Below, one piece after another: positions 1 through 9,784 of a DNA stretch of 64,000 bases. The stretch lies in contig NZ_SCHL01000004.1 in NCBI RefSeq assembly GCF_004099695.1, forward strand, positions 62,001-126,000. Direction: 5' to 3'. Numbering within the stretch: position 1 is the first letter of the stretch; the number at the start of each line of letters is the position of its first letter. The translations under genes were made by a program, and so were the position numbers. Under the pieces are notes generated by a model, which saw only the letters and a program-made list of their open reading frames with translations, was not told where the DNA came from and ran no database searches. The DNA is from Methanosarcina sp. MSH10X1. Its GTDB lineage: Archaea > Halobacteriota > Methanosarcinia > Methanosarcinales > Methanosarcinaceae.

Positions 1-78
1 GAAAATTCTGGAGTTCCAGATTTAATTCTATGACATTTCCAGCAGGTATTTAAATACTACAGGCATATTCCCTGCCAA

Positions 79-990
79 ATGTTTCTGGAAGGGAAAAAGC
101 CGCATCTGGCAGTAATTGCAGGCTGCATTTTCTACGGCATGAATGGGCTTTTCATAAATCGTATTCATGATATGGCAACTGCTCCCATAATATTCTACAG
201 GCTATTTTTTGGTTTGCTGTTTCTTTTTATCTATATAGCTGCCAGGGGGAAAACCTCAGACCTGAAATTGAAGAAAAGAAAAGTAAGCCTTCTCCTTCAG
301 GGAGTGCTTGTTGTCGCGTGCATGCTGCTTTACTTTACCTGCCTGAGAATTACCTGTGTCTCTATTGCTATCCTGCTCCAGTATACGGCTCCCTTTTACG
401 TAATGCTTGCCTCCCCCCTTATCCTGGACGAGAAAATCGGGAAGGAAAGCATAACCGCCCTTTTTGTAGCAATTGCCGGAGTATTTCTTATAGTAAAGCC
501 GGAAAGCTTTTCGGATATCGAACTTACAGGCACCTATATGCTTGGCATTGCAGCCGGATTGCTCTCAGGAGTGATCTTTGCGGCACTTATCATGAACGTG
601 AGAATCCTGAAAACCGAATACCCGGAAATTGCAATTATGTTCTGGCCTATGGGAATCGCCCTTTTGCTTTTAAGCCCCTTTGCGTTTGAGATTTCACCTG
701 ATGCTTTTTATGGCAACCTGAAAGTGCTTGTAACCTTCGGGATAGTCTCTATAGGTTTTGGAGAAATATTTACCATTCTCGGGCTTGCCAATCTCAAAGC
801 CCAGACCGGCAGCCTTCTGGCGCTGGTAGAACCTGTCAGCGGAGTATTTTTTGATATAGCTGTGCTGGGAATCGGATTATCCTCCGAGACGCTTGCAGGC
901 TGTACACTTATACTGGCTTCTGCAACACTCATAAGCCTTAGAGGTTCGGAAAACATAAGAGAAAAAGATAGAAAGAAAGCCCCTTTTTAA
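79..990 (+). CDS. DMT-superfamily permease (EamA family)
   Basis: A 303-residue, very hydrophobic protein with about ten predicted membrane helices arranged as two EamA-type halves (roughly residues 8-140 and 150-290), the usual size of drug/metabolite transporter family members. Typical features are the helix-breaking Gly/Pro pairs and the second-half motif FGEIFTILGLANLKAQTGSL followed by LALVEPVSG, which resembles the conserved EamA region near the end of helix 8 and 9. It would act in the cytoplasmic membrane as a small-metabolite exporter, but the substrate cannot be read from sequence. It converges on the mtaA-like gene, whose stop lies about 30 nt beyond. The ATG start has no strong ribosome-binding site. 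Confidence 0.85.
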   Translation: MFLEGKKPHLAVIAGCIFYGMNGLFINRIHDMATAPIIFYRLFFGLLFLFIYIAARGKTSDLKLKKRKVSLLLQGVLVVACMLLYFTCLRITCVSIAILLQYTAPFYVMLASPLILDEKIGKESITALFVAIAGVFLIVKPESFSDIELTGTYMLGIAAGLLSGVIFAALIMNVRILKTEYPEIAIMFWPMGIALLLLSPFAFEISPDAFYGNLKVLVTFGIVSIGFGEIFTILGLANLKAQTGSLLALVEPVSGVFFDIAVLGIGLSSETLAGCTLILASATLISLRGSENIREKDRKKAPF

Positions 991-1020
991 AGAGATTTTT
1001 CAGGAGGCTCTCAGCAAAAC

Positions 1021-2046
1021 TTACTGCGAGAAGTAGTTATCTCTTGCCCTGACAAGAGCTTTTATATTCTCAATTGGAGTATGAGGGGCAAGCCCGCAAC
1101 CCGGGGCAAGGATATCAATTCCATCCTCAAGGCAGGCAGTAGCTTCAATCATGATTGCTTCAGGTCCTTTTGTCAGCAGGGTATCAGACGGGGAAACATT
1201 TCCTATAAGGCGCACCCTGTCACCTGTAATCCCTTTTGCGAAACTTACACCTACTTTCTCTTCAATGCTTATTCCGTCAAACCCTGCATCTGCAAGCGGG
1301 TCAAGGACAGCGGTGGCGTCGCCACACATATGAAGGACTTTCAGACCTTTCACATTCCTGCAATATTTTCTGTAGAGAGGAAAGACCGATGTTTCGAACA
1401 TTTGAGGGGAAATAATATCAGGTCCTGCTTCGGAATCGATGAGAGTTACGGCATGTGCTCCTCTTTCGAGCAAACCATTCGCATATTCTATACAGGCATC
1501 AGTGAGAACTCTCATGAGTTCCTCAACAACCTCAGGGTTGGTCACAAACCATATAAGGTAATTTTTCATCCCGGCAAGCATTGAGGCAAGTCCTGCCGGA
1601 CCAACCACCCCTGCAACAACAGGTACGGTCTCCCCTACCTTTTCGCTCAGAATTTCAACGGCATCCAGTACTACCGAGGTCCGCCTGCTCTCAAGAAGCG
1701 TGTCCGGAACCGTTATATCCTTGGTATCTTTCTTCTTCTTGCAGGGGAAATCCGTTACATAGGGCTGTATATCTATACTTCCTTCATCTACTGAGCAACC
1801 CAGTGTCTCGGCAAGCACGGTGGTGTCGAAAGGACAGCGTACGTTCTCGAATCCTGCAAGCTCATACCCTGCCAGTGCGAGCTCAGCCATCTTTTCAGCA
1901 TTGTAGTTTGCCTGAGGCCAGTATGCTCCGGTCATTTCCATAAGCTCGACAGTGCCGGTCTGGGTTACCGAACAGACAGGAACCGAGTCTAATGCCTCTC
2001 CTTTGAGTGCCTTTTCAAATCTCTCTTTCAGGGTAAATTCACTCAT
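1021..2046 (-). CDS. mtaA: Methylcobamide:coenzyme M methyltransferase, MtaA-type
   Basis: This protein moves a methyl group from a methylated corrinoid protein to coenzyme M, the step that feeds methanol or methylamine methyl groups into methanogenesis. It belongs to the uroporphyrinogen decarboxylase/MtaA-MtbA fold. The N-terminus (SEFTLKERFEKALKGE, then PVCSVTQTGTVELME) resembles methanol-specific MtaA more than methylamine-specific MtbA. The zinc ligands that bind the CoM thiolate are visible as LHMCGDA (about H239, C241) and LAPGCG (about C317). I chose the ATG at 2046 rather than the upstream GTG (2055) because a GGTGA ribosome-binding site sits correctly before it. No corrinoid protein or MtaB lies nearby, so it is a stand-alone copy, and substrate assignment is tentative. 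Confidence 0.85.
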   Translation of the reverse strand: MSEFTLKERFEKALKGEALDSVPVCSVTQTGTVELMEMTGAYWPQANYNAEKMAELALAGYELAGFENVRCPFDTTVLAETLGCSVDEGSIDIQPYVTDFPCKKKKDTKDITVPDTLLESRRTSVVLDAVEILSEKVGETVPVVAGVVGPAGLASMLAGMKNYLIWFVTNPEVVEELMRVLTDACIEYANGLLERGAHAVTLIDSEAGPDIISPQMFETSVFPLYRKYCRNVKGLKVLHMCGDATAVLDPLADAGFDGISIEEKVGVSFAKGITGDRVRLIGNVSPSDTLLTKGPEAIMIEATACLEDGIDILAPGCGLAPHTPIENIKALVRARDNYFSQ

Positions 2047-2296
2047 TATTGTCACCAGAATATAGTTATCGACTGAAAAAATGCTATTTGGAGAATTTTT
2101 TCGGATTTGATGATATATTGAGGCGAAGATATAAAAACATACAAATTAAAAAACTCACAAAAGCTAAATAAAATAGAATCGCCGGAGATAAAAATATGGT
2201 ATGGGTTAAAAGATCGGCATCAACGTAAAAGAAGAGAATAGGGTGATCCGAGGAGATCCGGCTTCTGACTTTTAAATATTTAAAATTGTCAGTTTA

Positions 2297-3991
2297 TTAA
2301 GAAATATTTGCACGCCAGTTGCCCGGAGGTACAGTAATCTCAAAAGTCGCACCTGTTCCCTCGATTCCGGTTTCTTTTATCCCCATGCCTGTGATGGAGA
2401 GAATACCTCTTACAAGGAAAAGTCCCAGTCCTGTGTTTTTCCCAACAGATTTTTCAAAAATCAATTCTTTCATTACAGGAGAAACTCCTATGCCATTATC
2501 TTTTACCTCTATTACAAGACTATCCTTAACCCTGCGGGAGCTAATACTTATCTCAGTCACATGTTCTCCATGTGCCCTTGCGTTATCAAAAAGATTATAA
2601 AAGGCTTTTTTAAGCAGAGGATCGGCATAGACTTCCAGCCCGCTTTCCTCCACGGAAAATGTAATGTTCTGCCCGGAGAAGGGAAAAGCCGCTTCTTTTG
2701 CGGTATCACTTACCGATTGCCAGATAGGGGAAACTATTCCAAGCTCCTGGTAATCTTTGGTGAAAATAATCTGGCTGTGAATTGTCTCTATACCTTTGTT
2801 GAGATTCCTCAGGTACTTCCCTATTCGTGGATCGTTCTTGACATCTTCAGGAAGTGTTTCTGAGATTAATTCCGTATACCCTGAAAGCACATTCACCTGA
2901 TTGAGAATATCGTGCCTGGTAATGTTGCTCATGAGGTTTATTTTTTTGTTAGCCTGCCTTAGAGCCTCTTGATGCTGGTAGTTCTCAGTAATATCGCGAA
3001 TCATTACCAGTTTGCCCTCTGCGTAGTCTTTTGTCATGAGAGGGCTAATACTGAGAGTGAAGAATCTTGTTTCGAGCCCGCTTTTCAAGGAGATTTCTTT
3101 GTTAAAACTACCCTCATGAGTGTCACTTTGAGAAATTTCCACCTGATCCCCAAAAAGCTCTTTCAGGTTTCTTCCGATAACTTCCTTTTTTGTTTTCCCT
3201 GCCAGTTCAAGAGCAGCCTCATTAATATCTATTATGGAATCTGTAAGGTCTACCACAATATATCCATCACTCATAGACTCTATTACATTCTCTCTTGCAA
3301 TCGGGATAATATTGAGGAACTCATGCTGCATGATACCCCAGAAAAGAATCAAACCCGTAACTGTAAATGTAAACGGCGTAGGGTCAAAGAATGAAAAGGG
3401 GCCTATATCTGCGATATGAAGAATATTACCCAGAATTGGAATGCAGGCTGCTGTTAGGGCAATTGCTGCCTGAGCCCTGTAAGGTGCAGTTAGATGGACA
3501 AACTGCTTGAAGAAGAATAAGACTCCAAGTATAATTAAAATAAAAGAATAGATATAAAATACCCAGAAAAAGGGCCCATGTACGAGTACAAGAAGTGGGA
3601 AGCCCCCTGACATATCCAGGTAATAACTTTTAAAATGCATTCTATGAAAGCTATTTGTTATCATTGAGAAGATTGCAAGCAAAGGGAGCAAAAAAAGCAC
3701 ATTCTCATATTTTCTCACGAGCTCCTTACCTGCCCCTGAATACTCCGCTGCAAAAAGAAACCATGCTACTGGAGCAGAGGCAATCCCAATATATTCGAGA
3801 CGGGCGAAGAGATATTTGAGTTCAATGTCCATAAGTCCGACTTCAAAGGCATAATTCAGGGACCAGATAGACATACTTAACATAATAAGTATGAAATATT
3901 TAGAGAAATACATCCTGCGGTAGTTGAAAGACTTGTATGCCTTGACTGCAAGCAGAGTTGATATAAGCCCTGAAAAGATTAATGCTCCCAT
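2297..3991 (-). CDS. Membrane sensor histidine kinase (7TM, PAS, kinase core)
   Basis: 564 residues. The first ~215 are seven hydrophobic helices of the histidine-kinase N-terminal 7TM sensor type. A PAS domain follows (about 230-340, starting at ENVIESMSDGYIVVDLTDS). The phospho-acceptor region contains ITRHDILNQVNVLSGY, the RHDI variant common in Methanosarcina kinases, and the ATPase core shows the N box (NLFDNARAHGE), the G1 box (DNGIGVSP) and the G2 box (GLGLFLVRGI). The protein should autophosphorylate in response to a membrane or extracellular signal. No response regulator gene is adjacent, so the output partner is unknown. The gene is monocistronic, with over 600 nt of noncoding DNA upstream. 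Confidence 0.88.
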   Translation of the reverse strand: MGALIFSGLISTLLAVKAYKSFNYRRMYFSKYFILIMLSMSIWSLNYAFEVGLMDIELKYLFARLEYIGIASAPVAWFLFAAEYSGAGKELVRKYENVLFLLPLLAIFSMITNSFHRMHFKSYYLDMSGGFPLLVLVHGPFFWVFYIYSFILIILGVLFFFKQFVHLTAPYRAQAAIALTAACIPILGNILHIADIGPFSFFDPTPFTFTVTGLILFWGIMQHEFLNIIPIARENVIESMSDGYIVVDLTDSIIDINEAALELAGKTKKEVIGRNLKELFGDQVEISQSDTHEGSFNKEISLKSGLETRFFTLSISPLMTKDYAEGKLVMIRDITENYQHQEALRQANKKINLMSNITRHDILNQVNVLSGYTELISETLPEDVKNDPRIGKYLRNLNKGIETIHSQIIFTKDYQELGIVSPIWQSVSDTAKEAAFPFSGQNITFSVEESGLEVYADPLLKKAFYNLFDNARAHGEHVTEISISSRRVKDSLVIEVKDNGIGVSPVMKELIFEKSVGKNTGLGLFLVRGILSITGMGIKETGIEGTGATFEITVPPGNWRANIS

Positions 3992-4657
3992 ATAGGGAAA
4001 CGCAGCGGTATGAATTTGTAGGGTGATAAGACTACCTTCCTTGTATGAATTAACGCTCGGGGAATAGGGAGAGTCAGGCGGGCGGGGTTAAAAAAACATA
4101 AAATGTGATAATAATTACAGAAAGCCCAAGTATATAAATTTATGCATTAAGTTAGGAAGTATACAGAACTTTTTGAGATAAAAGTTAAACCCGGTGTACC
4201 AGGTAAAAGAGAAATAATCAGAAGAATTTAAAGGAGAAGAATTAAAAAGAAGACCCAGAGGAGTAACGGGAAGCCATGCAAAATGGGAATGTAACTACAG
4301 GATTTTATAGAGCACCTTGCTTCAGCTAAATAAAGGTTAAAATTCTCTCAGGGCGGCTATTTTAAAGTTTTTAATATTAAGGAGGGAATAACTTGCTCGA
4401 TTTGCTTCCAGAACTTTGCGTTATGAAGCCAGGAGTTTATCCTTAAGTAGCAAAGTTGTCTTTCACAATCTTGACCATCGACTGGAAAACTAGGTTTTCT
4501 GCCCTGAGAGCACTTTCTACCCCCTGGATAGGGGGAGGTCAAAATATATAAACTTATTGATAAAAATCTAAATGTAAAATAATGAAGAATAAGGAAACTT
4601 CTGGGGTTTAGATGAAATAAACCCGGGATTCTCCGGGATAAAGTTAAAAGGTAGATC
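3992..4657. other. Intergenic region without a convincing gene
   Basis: About 670 nt of AT-rich DNA between two minus-strand genes. A TATA-like stretch (tatataaatttatgcatt, near 4130-4150) may serve the kinase gene. A 61-codon open frame at 4357-4542 (minus) has no start signal or recognisable domain. The sequence around it reads weakly like a decayed coding remnant in another frame, but I could not identify a family. Confidence 0.4.
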
Positions 4658-5749
4658 TCAGAATTCTTTACCGCTCTGAGAAAAATTGAAAATTCCGGGT
4701 AGTCCCATGTTAAATCTGTACTTTTCAGAACTTGAAGCTTCCAGTATCTGCTGTTTTATATAGTATAGCGCACTCAGAAGACTCTCGCTGTCCTCAGGAT
4801 CTTCATCCACGGAATTCAGATCTCCGGCATAGGGATGAATATTCTCCTCAAGGGCACTCAGAAATCCTGAATCAAGATCGTTTATGAAGTAAGTATCCAG
4901 GACCAGAAGGTTTGAAACCTGCTCGTAAAAACCCGTAAGTTCCCGAAGCCAATCCGGAATCCCATAATCCCTTGCGTACTTTTGCCTGTTAAGGAACAGA
5001 AGATAACTGGAGATGGTATTTATGAGATCTTCGGTTAGCCTGCTGTCAGGAAATACAATTGGGAAACGTTTCATCACTGAAGGAGTAGCGTACCCTGAAT
5101 ACATCATTTCAGACTTACAGACTGAAGGAAAGAGTCTGGCAATCGAACTGTTAAGAACCGCAGTAATATAAGCATACTTATCCGGATCCTTAAGAACAAT
5201 GCCGCACCCGTTTTCAAATACATACTTTCCGGTAGCGTCATATGCAGCCTGCAGATGATACCCTTCAGTAGCGATAATTTTCGGAGTGTTAAGATACTCC
5301 AGAAGCTTTCTACCTTTTATACTATAATCTGCAGATTTGAGAGGAGAGCTATCATGACGGAACTCTCTTTTGAATTCCAGAATTCTGCCGTAAGTCATAG
5401 GGAACCTTACCCTGAGCTCTTCGGGGGAGATGACATTATACTCATTCCTTTTTCCCCTATCAAATAATTCATAAGGCAGCATAAAACGGTAAGGTGAAGG
5501 GCGGAATGCAAATTTTTCAGAGAGAGTTCCTGATACATACGGATAGACAAGTTCAGGTTCTAGAAATACAGGTTTGCACAGTCCCTCGCAAAGATAATAC
5601 GAGTCGGAACCGCCCTCCTCAGGAAGGACAAGCCTGTGAAGCAAACTGTTGTTTGTCTTTATGCCTCCAAAGATATTTTCGGAGACATCTCCAAGTGTAA
5701 CCGGAATTTCGCGAATCTTTTCTACAATTTTGTTTTGTTTAAGAAACAT
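4658..5749 (-). CDS. Orphan target-recognition (TaqI-C-like) specificity protein
   Basis: 363 residues that resemble only the C-terminal half of type IIG (Eco57I/TaqI/MmeI-like) restriction-modification enzymes. The start resembles the target-recognition opening (VTLGDVSENIFGGIKTNN), followed by a lepelv-type segment (FLEPELVYPYVSG), a YP-gRILEFK-like turn (FPMTYGRILEFKREFRHDS), and the C-terminal helix block (YITAVLNSSIARLF ... VMKRFPIVFPDS). The domain as known contacts DNA and sets specificity. No SAM-binding motif, no NPPY catalytic motif and no nuclease motif occurs here or in the 340 nt upstream. It is therefore either a severed remnant or a solo DNA-binding protein. The frame is fully intact, which argues for some retained use. 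Confidence 0.6.
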   Translation of the reverse strand: MFLKQNKIVEKIREIPVTLGDVSENIFGGIKTNNSLLHRLVLPEEGGSDSYYLCEGLCKPVFLEPELVYPYVSGTLSEKFAFRPSPYRFMLPYELFDRGKRNEYNVISPEELRVRFPMTYGRILEFKREFRHDSSPLKSADYSIKGRKLLEYLNTPKIIATEGYHLQAAYDATGKYVFENGCGIVLKDPDKYAYITAVLNSSIARLFPSVCKSEMMYSGYATPSVMKRFPIVFPDSRLTEDLINTISSYLLFLNRQKYARDYGIPDWLRELTGFYEQVSNLLVLDTYFINDLDSGFLSALEENIHPYAGDLNSVDEDPEDSESLLSALYYIKQQILEASSSEKYRFNMGLPGIFNFSQSGKEF

Positions 5750-6092
5750 CTATTTTTCACTTCTGTAGAAGTACATTGAGAAATATTTTCTCATATTTTA
5801 TTTTCAGGATGTAATTACCTGAATGGAACAGAGTAATTTCATGACCATTCTGGATTTCGGACTTTTAGACCCCTGTAAAAATATCAAAGTCCTGCCTGAA
5901 GCGTGGATAGGATTGGAATAATAATAATACAGAGAGGAATACAATAACATAAGTATATAAATATAATCTTACTGATAATAAATTATAAATATAAATCATG
6001 ATAAATACCAGATTCGAGAAATCGAGAATTAAACAGGACACGTGTGAGAACTGGCTAAAAGAGTTTAAATATTTACATTTCGATTATAAGTT
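5750..6092. other. Divergent intergenic region with TATA-like elements
   Basis: 343 nt between two divergent genes. AT-rich stretches such as taagtatataaatataatc (about 5950-5970) look like archaeal TATA boxes. A second lies near 6065 (gagtttaaatatttacat), about 25 nt before the acetyltransferase start. No further gene is visible. Confidence 0.45.
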
Positions 6093-6641
6093 ATGCAGGA
6101 AAGAGATAAGCTCAAAGCTCTTATGATTAGAGAGGCTACATCGGAAGATACTCAGGGAATGCTTGAAATTTTTAATTACTATATCGAAAATAGTTTTGCA
6201 ACCTACCTCGAAACTCCTGTAGGACCGGAATTTTTTCAGACTTCCTATAATGAGGGTGGGCCGGATAAAAGCCAGCATCCTCCCTTTTATGTAATTGAAG
6301 AAAACAATAGAGTAATAGGTATCGGAGCCCTGAGGCCTTATTTTCCCTTCCGGAATTTCCAGCACACGGGTGTAGTCTCATACTTTATACTGCCGGAATA
6401 TACAGGAAAAGGTCTGGGAGCAAGGCTGCTGAATGTCCTGTGTCAGGATGCTGAAAAGAAGAATATGAAAAGCCTGCTTGCAAACGTCTCCTCGAAGAAT
6501 CAGGCCAGCCTGAATTTTCACCTTAAGCACGGATTTGTAGAATGCGGCAGATTTAAGGCTGCAGGAAAAAAATTCGGAACGTATTTTGATATTGTGTGGT
6601 TTCAGAAATTCCTGGAAGAAAGCCCGCAAAACAAAACTTAA
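6093..6641 (+). CDS. GNAT N-acetyltransferase, phosphinothricin-acetyltransferase-like
   Basis: 182 residues with the GNAT fold. The order IREATSEDTQGMLEIFNYYI, the acceptor-side segment, and the acetyl-CoA loop (VSYFILPEYTGKGLGARLL, with the Q/R-x-x-G-x-G/A signature as YTGKGLGARL) match the PAT/YncA-like subfamily, whose members acetylate small amines or amino-acid analogues. LANVSSKNQASLNFHLKHGF is the usual C-terminal strand-helix ending with H/YxxxGF. The actual substrate is unknown. An internal ATG at 6123, just before IREATSED, fits the usual family N-terminus and could be the true start; neither candidate has a strong ribosome-binding site. Confidence 0.82.
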   Translation: MQERDKLKALMIREATSEDTQGMLEIFNYYIENSFATYLETPVGPEFFQTSYNEGGPDKSQHPPFYVIEENNRVIGIGALRPYFPFRNFQHTGVVSYFILPEYTGKGLGARLLNVLCQDAEKKNMKSLLANVSSKNQASLNFHLKHGFVECGRFKAAGKKFGTYFDIVWFQKFLEESPQNKT

Positions 6642-7165
6642 GGTGATTGATCACTTTTAGTAAATGGTAATCTTTCTGGCGACGGATTGTTTTTATGGTT
6701 AATTGGTTTCCAGCGGTTTATCGTTTTCAGGATTTATCGTTTTCGGGTTTATCGTTTTCAGGATTTATCGTTGTTAGTGAGCTATTGCCTTTTGTGAGCC
6801 ATTGCCTTTAGTGAGTATTGTTTTTTAATGGTTTATTATTTTTAGTGAGTTATTGTTATCAGTAATCAGTTAATTTCTCTCTCAGCGTTTTGAGGCTGCA
6901 CTGAAAACTTCAATTCCTGCATATCCCTTTTATTTAAAATTGCATATTAACCCTTCCTGGCAAAGTCCTCCAAATAATTCTTATATTAAAGAGTGCTCAC
7001 TTTCAAAAAGTTATATATTCTCATATATTCCTGTTAATCTCTAAAAAAACCGTACAGCTTCCCCGGATAGCTTACAAGAAGCTGTACAGCCTGGATTTCC
7101 AATTGTTTAGTAAATTTTCTCTGACTTTCACGCAAACAGTCAGGAAAACGTACTTTTTACAGTAC
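6642..7165. other. Convergent intergenic region with short repeats
   Basis: About 520 nt between two convergent genes. It contains a 16-bp direct repeat array (listed separately), followed by looser repeats of gtgagttattg-like words to about 6870. An imperfect inverted repeat (acagcttccc ... agaagctgtacag, 7052-7091) could be the transcription stop of the beta-helix gene. No gene is seen. Confidence 0.45.
6717..6778. repeat. 16-bp tandem repeat, four copies
   Basis: Four consecutive units of the pattern tttatcgttttcagga with small differences. There are no spacers, so it is a minisatellite and not a CRISPR array. Confidence 0.85.
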
Positions 7166-9784
7166 TCAGGACAGGTTCGTATTACTGGAACCTGCTAGAG
7201 GCAGGTAATCAATACACTCATTATTCACGGCGTACGCTACATCACAGATGCCATTGCCATTTTTATCCGCATGGGTCTGGCTGAAACCATTTCCCTCTGG
7301 AGTAGCCCAGAAATTCCCGCCAAGGTAATCCCCGGCGACAATGTTCTTTGCCTGTTTTAAGGTCGTATTCAAGCTTGTACCTGCATTTGAGCCTTGAAGA
7401 TAGGTATTGTTTGCGTTAATGAAATAATTATTATAAATTGAGTTATTTCTCGATTCCAGCATGTAAAGCCCGTATTCCGAGTTAGAACCAATCCTGTTGC
7501 CATTCAAAATATTACTGCGCGAAAAGCCAAGATAGATCCCGTATCTGGAATTTGAGTTTACCCGATTATCTGACAGCCTGTTAGCAGTAGAATTTTTCAG
7601 ATAAAGACCGAATTTATTATTCAATGCACTGTTTTCACTCAGGTTATTGCCACTGGAAAAAGCAATCCACATCCCGTAACTGCTGTTAGATACCGTGTTA
7701 TTGAGAATTATATTTTTGCTGGAATTCTGCATGAAAATTGAGGTCTCACTGTTCGAAGCTATATTGTTAGTTAACTTGCTTTCAGCCGAATTCCATACAC
7801 TGATTCCGGATCTTATGCTGTTTAATGCAATATTGTCTGTAAGGGCATTTCCACTCGATGCATTCACATGGATACCTATCCTGTTATTCGACGCTGTGTT
7901 GCCTTCCAGCTTATTATTGTTGCTGGAGGAGTAAAGCCAGAAACCATAGTTGCTACTGGACACCGTGTTATTGTCAAGCAGGTTTGCGCTGGAATTCTGC
8001 AGAACAATAGAAACATTGTTTCTCGATGCTGTGGAATTACTTAATGTATTTCCGACAGAGTCCCATAGATTAATACCGGAGAGAGTATTGTTTGACACCG
8101 TACTGTTACTGAGAACGTTCCCGCCAGAAGATTTTAAATAAGCACCAATCAAATTGTTCGACAGGTTATTTCCATCCAGCGTGTTATTACTGGACGAATC
8201 TATCCAGATACCGTAGTTGCTTCCGGACACCGAATTGTTGATAAGTGCATTTTCCGCAGAGTTATGTAAGAGAATTGAAGTTCCGTTCCAGGATACCGTG
8301 TTATTGCCCAGTATATTGCTGCTGGAAGAGTCAAGGCGCATGCCGAATCCTGCACCCGAACCTGAGTTATTGAGAATGAAAGAAGTGTTTTCACTGGAAA
8401 TGCTTGAGTTTTCGCTGGAAGCGTTTAAGATAGTGCCAGTGTAACTGGTAAAAATCCGGTTATTTTCAATATTACAGTAGTTAACCCCATTAAGATGAAT
8501 TCCTGCATTTGGGAAATCTACAGGTCCATCTATATTCAGCCCGCGGATTGTAACCCCATCCGCAATAATATAGAAGATATCATCAAGACTGCTGGCTGCC
8601 CTGACAACCGTATCCTCACTGCTGGCAGATTCGGAGGTAAGAGTAACGTTTGTTACGTATACATCAACGTTCTCTTCATAGATCCCCGGGAAAATAAGGA
8701 TTGTGTCCCCATTAGACGCATTGTCTATTGCAGCCTGGATCGAGGTAAAATCCGCAGCCTCTCCTGTACTGTTATTTACGGTAAACGTTACCGGTTTTAA
8801 CTCTTTGAGAGGTAGATGATCTATAAACTGGTTACCGTCAATACTATACTGGGAATCAAGAATTCCGTCAAGATCAGCGTCCCGGACTTCTACAGGATAT
8901 AAAGGACCATCAGGTCTTGCCCAGACATTCCCCCCGAGGTAAGGCCCGCCAGCTATGTTAGTACCCTCGGTTTTAGTAGCGTTCCAGATATTTGTGTCCG
9001 AAATCGTTTCGGATTTTACGTTTACTGTATTATTGAAATAGTTATTGTAAATCAGATTGTCTGAAGTCTCGTAGATATGTATCCCCAGTTCCTCATTGAG
9101 AATTACAGTATTATTCGTCAGGATATTGCCGTTTGATTCACCTGTGAGAGAAATACCTCCTATATTTTCTGATATTACATTATTCTCAAGGATATTATTG
9201 GGGGAATCAAAAAGTGAAATTCCGTTACTGCAATTTGAGATTGAATTATTGCTCAAATTGTTGTACCAGCTGCCACCAAGGCTGATACCGTCAGTGCAGT
9301 CTGAAATTTCATTATTATCAAGCACATTGCGTGAACTTATCATGTATAGATCGATACCGCAGCTATTATTGGACAGTTTATTGTTTTCAATACGGCAGTC
9401 AATAACCCCGAAAAAATGAATCCCGGCAGAATCGGATCCATCTATATTAAAACCTTTAATGCTTACACCGTTTGCCCATATACTGAAAATATCCTGAGAG
9501 CTATCGGCTGCCCGAACTATGGTATCGGATGAATTCCCTGATTCGGAAACAATAGATACGCCTTTGGTAATTGCGATATTCTCCTCATAAACACCGGGTT
9601 TGACAACTATTTCATCACCTGGATTTGCAGCATCTACTGCAGCCTGGATAGAAGTGAAATTTGCAATCTGACCATTGCTGTTACCTACAGAAATCACAGT
9701 AGCCGCTGCACTTCCTGCAGACATCAGGTGAAGCGCAAGAGCTACTATAAGAATAATTCTGGATATTTCTTTTACTTGCTTCAT
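7166..9784 (-). CDS. Exported NosD-like right-handed beta-helix surface protein
   Basis: 872 residues with a signal peptide (hydrophobic core IILIVALALHLMSAGSAAA, cleavage about residue 28). Two beta-helix modules follow. Each opens with a copy of the pattern FTSIQAAVDAANPGDEIVV / DFTSIQAAIDNASNGDTILI and continues with many rungs of the type N-x-L-x-N-N-x-x-S-x-S. Module one is about residues 30-310 and module two about 330-860. Each ends with an asparagine-rich NNYF element and a calcium-like or dockerin-like D-x-D/N-x-D-G segment (DADLDGILDSQYSID, DKNGNGICDVAYAV). Such proteins are common on Methanosarcina surfaces, and N-x-S/T sequons are abundant. No catalytic residues can be assigned; a role in polysaccharide binding or cell envelope structure is inference. 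Confidence 0.85.
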   Translation of the reverse strand: MKQVKEISRIILIVALALHLMSAGSAAATVISVGNSNGQIANFTSIQAAVDAANPGDEIVVKPGVYEENIAITKGVSIVSESGNSSDTIVRAADSSQDIFSIWANGVSIKGFNIDGSDSAGIHFFGVIDCRIENNKLSNNSCGIDLYMISSRNVLDNNEISDCTDGISLGGSWYNNLSNNSISNCSNGISLFDSPNNILENNVISENIGGISLTGESNGNILTNNTVILNEELGIHIYETSDNLIYNNYFNNTVNVKSETISDTNIWNATKTEGTNIAGGPYLGGNVWARPDGPLYPVEVRDADLDGILDSQYSIDGNQFIDHLPLKELKPVTFTVNNSTGEAADFTSIQAAIDNASNGDTILIFPGIYEENVDVYVTNVTLTSESASSEDTVVRAASSLDDIFYIIADGVTIRGLNIDGPVDFPNAGIHLNGVNYCNIENNRIFTSYTGTILNASSENSSISSENTSFILNNSGSGAGFGMRLDSSSSNILGNNTVSWNGTSILLHNSAENALINNSVSGSNYGIWIDSSSNNTLDGNNLSNNLIGAYLKSSGGNVLSNSTVSNNTLSGINLWDSVGNTLSNSTASRNNVSIVLQNSSANLLDNNTVSSSNYGFWLYSSSNNNKLEGNTASNNRIGIHVNASSGNALTDNIALNSIRSGISVWNSAESKLTNNIASNSETSIFMQNSSKNIILNNTVSNSSYGMWIAFSSGNNLSENSALNNKFGLYLKNSTANRLSDNRVNSNSRYGIYLGFSRSNILNGNRIGSNSEYGLYMLESRNNSIYNNYFINANNTYLQGSNAGTSLNTTLKQAKNIVAGDYLGGNFWATPEGNGFSQTHADKNGNGICDVAYAVNNECIDYLPLAGSSNTNLS

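Noticed and set aside
4357-4542. 61-codon minus-strand frame as a gene
   Set aside because: No ribosome-binding site, promoter or familiar sequence. Possibly an old coding remnant, but I cannot name the family.
5750-5791. A second possible pyrrolysine codon: an ATG about 14 codons upstream of the specificity protein reads through a TAG directly before its ATG
   Set aside because: The extension is short, has no ribosome-binding site and no sequence that completes a domain. A chance arrangement is as likely.
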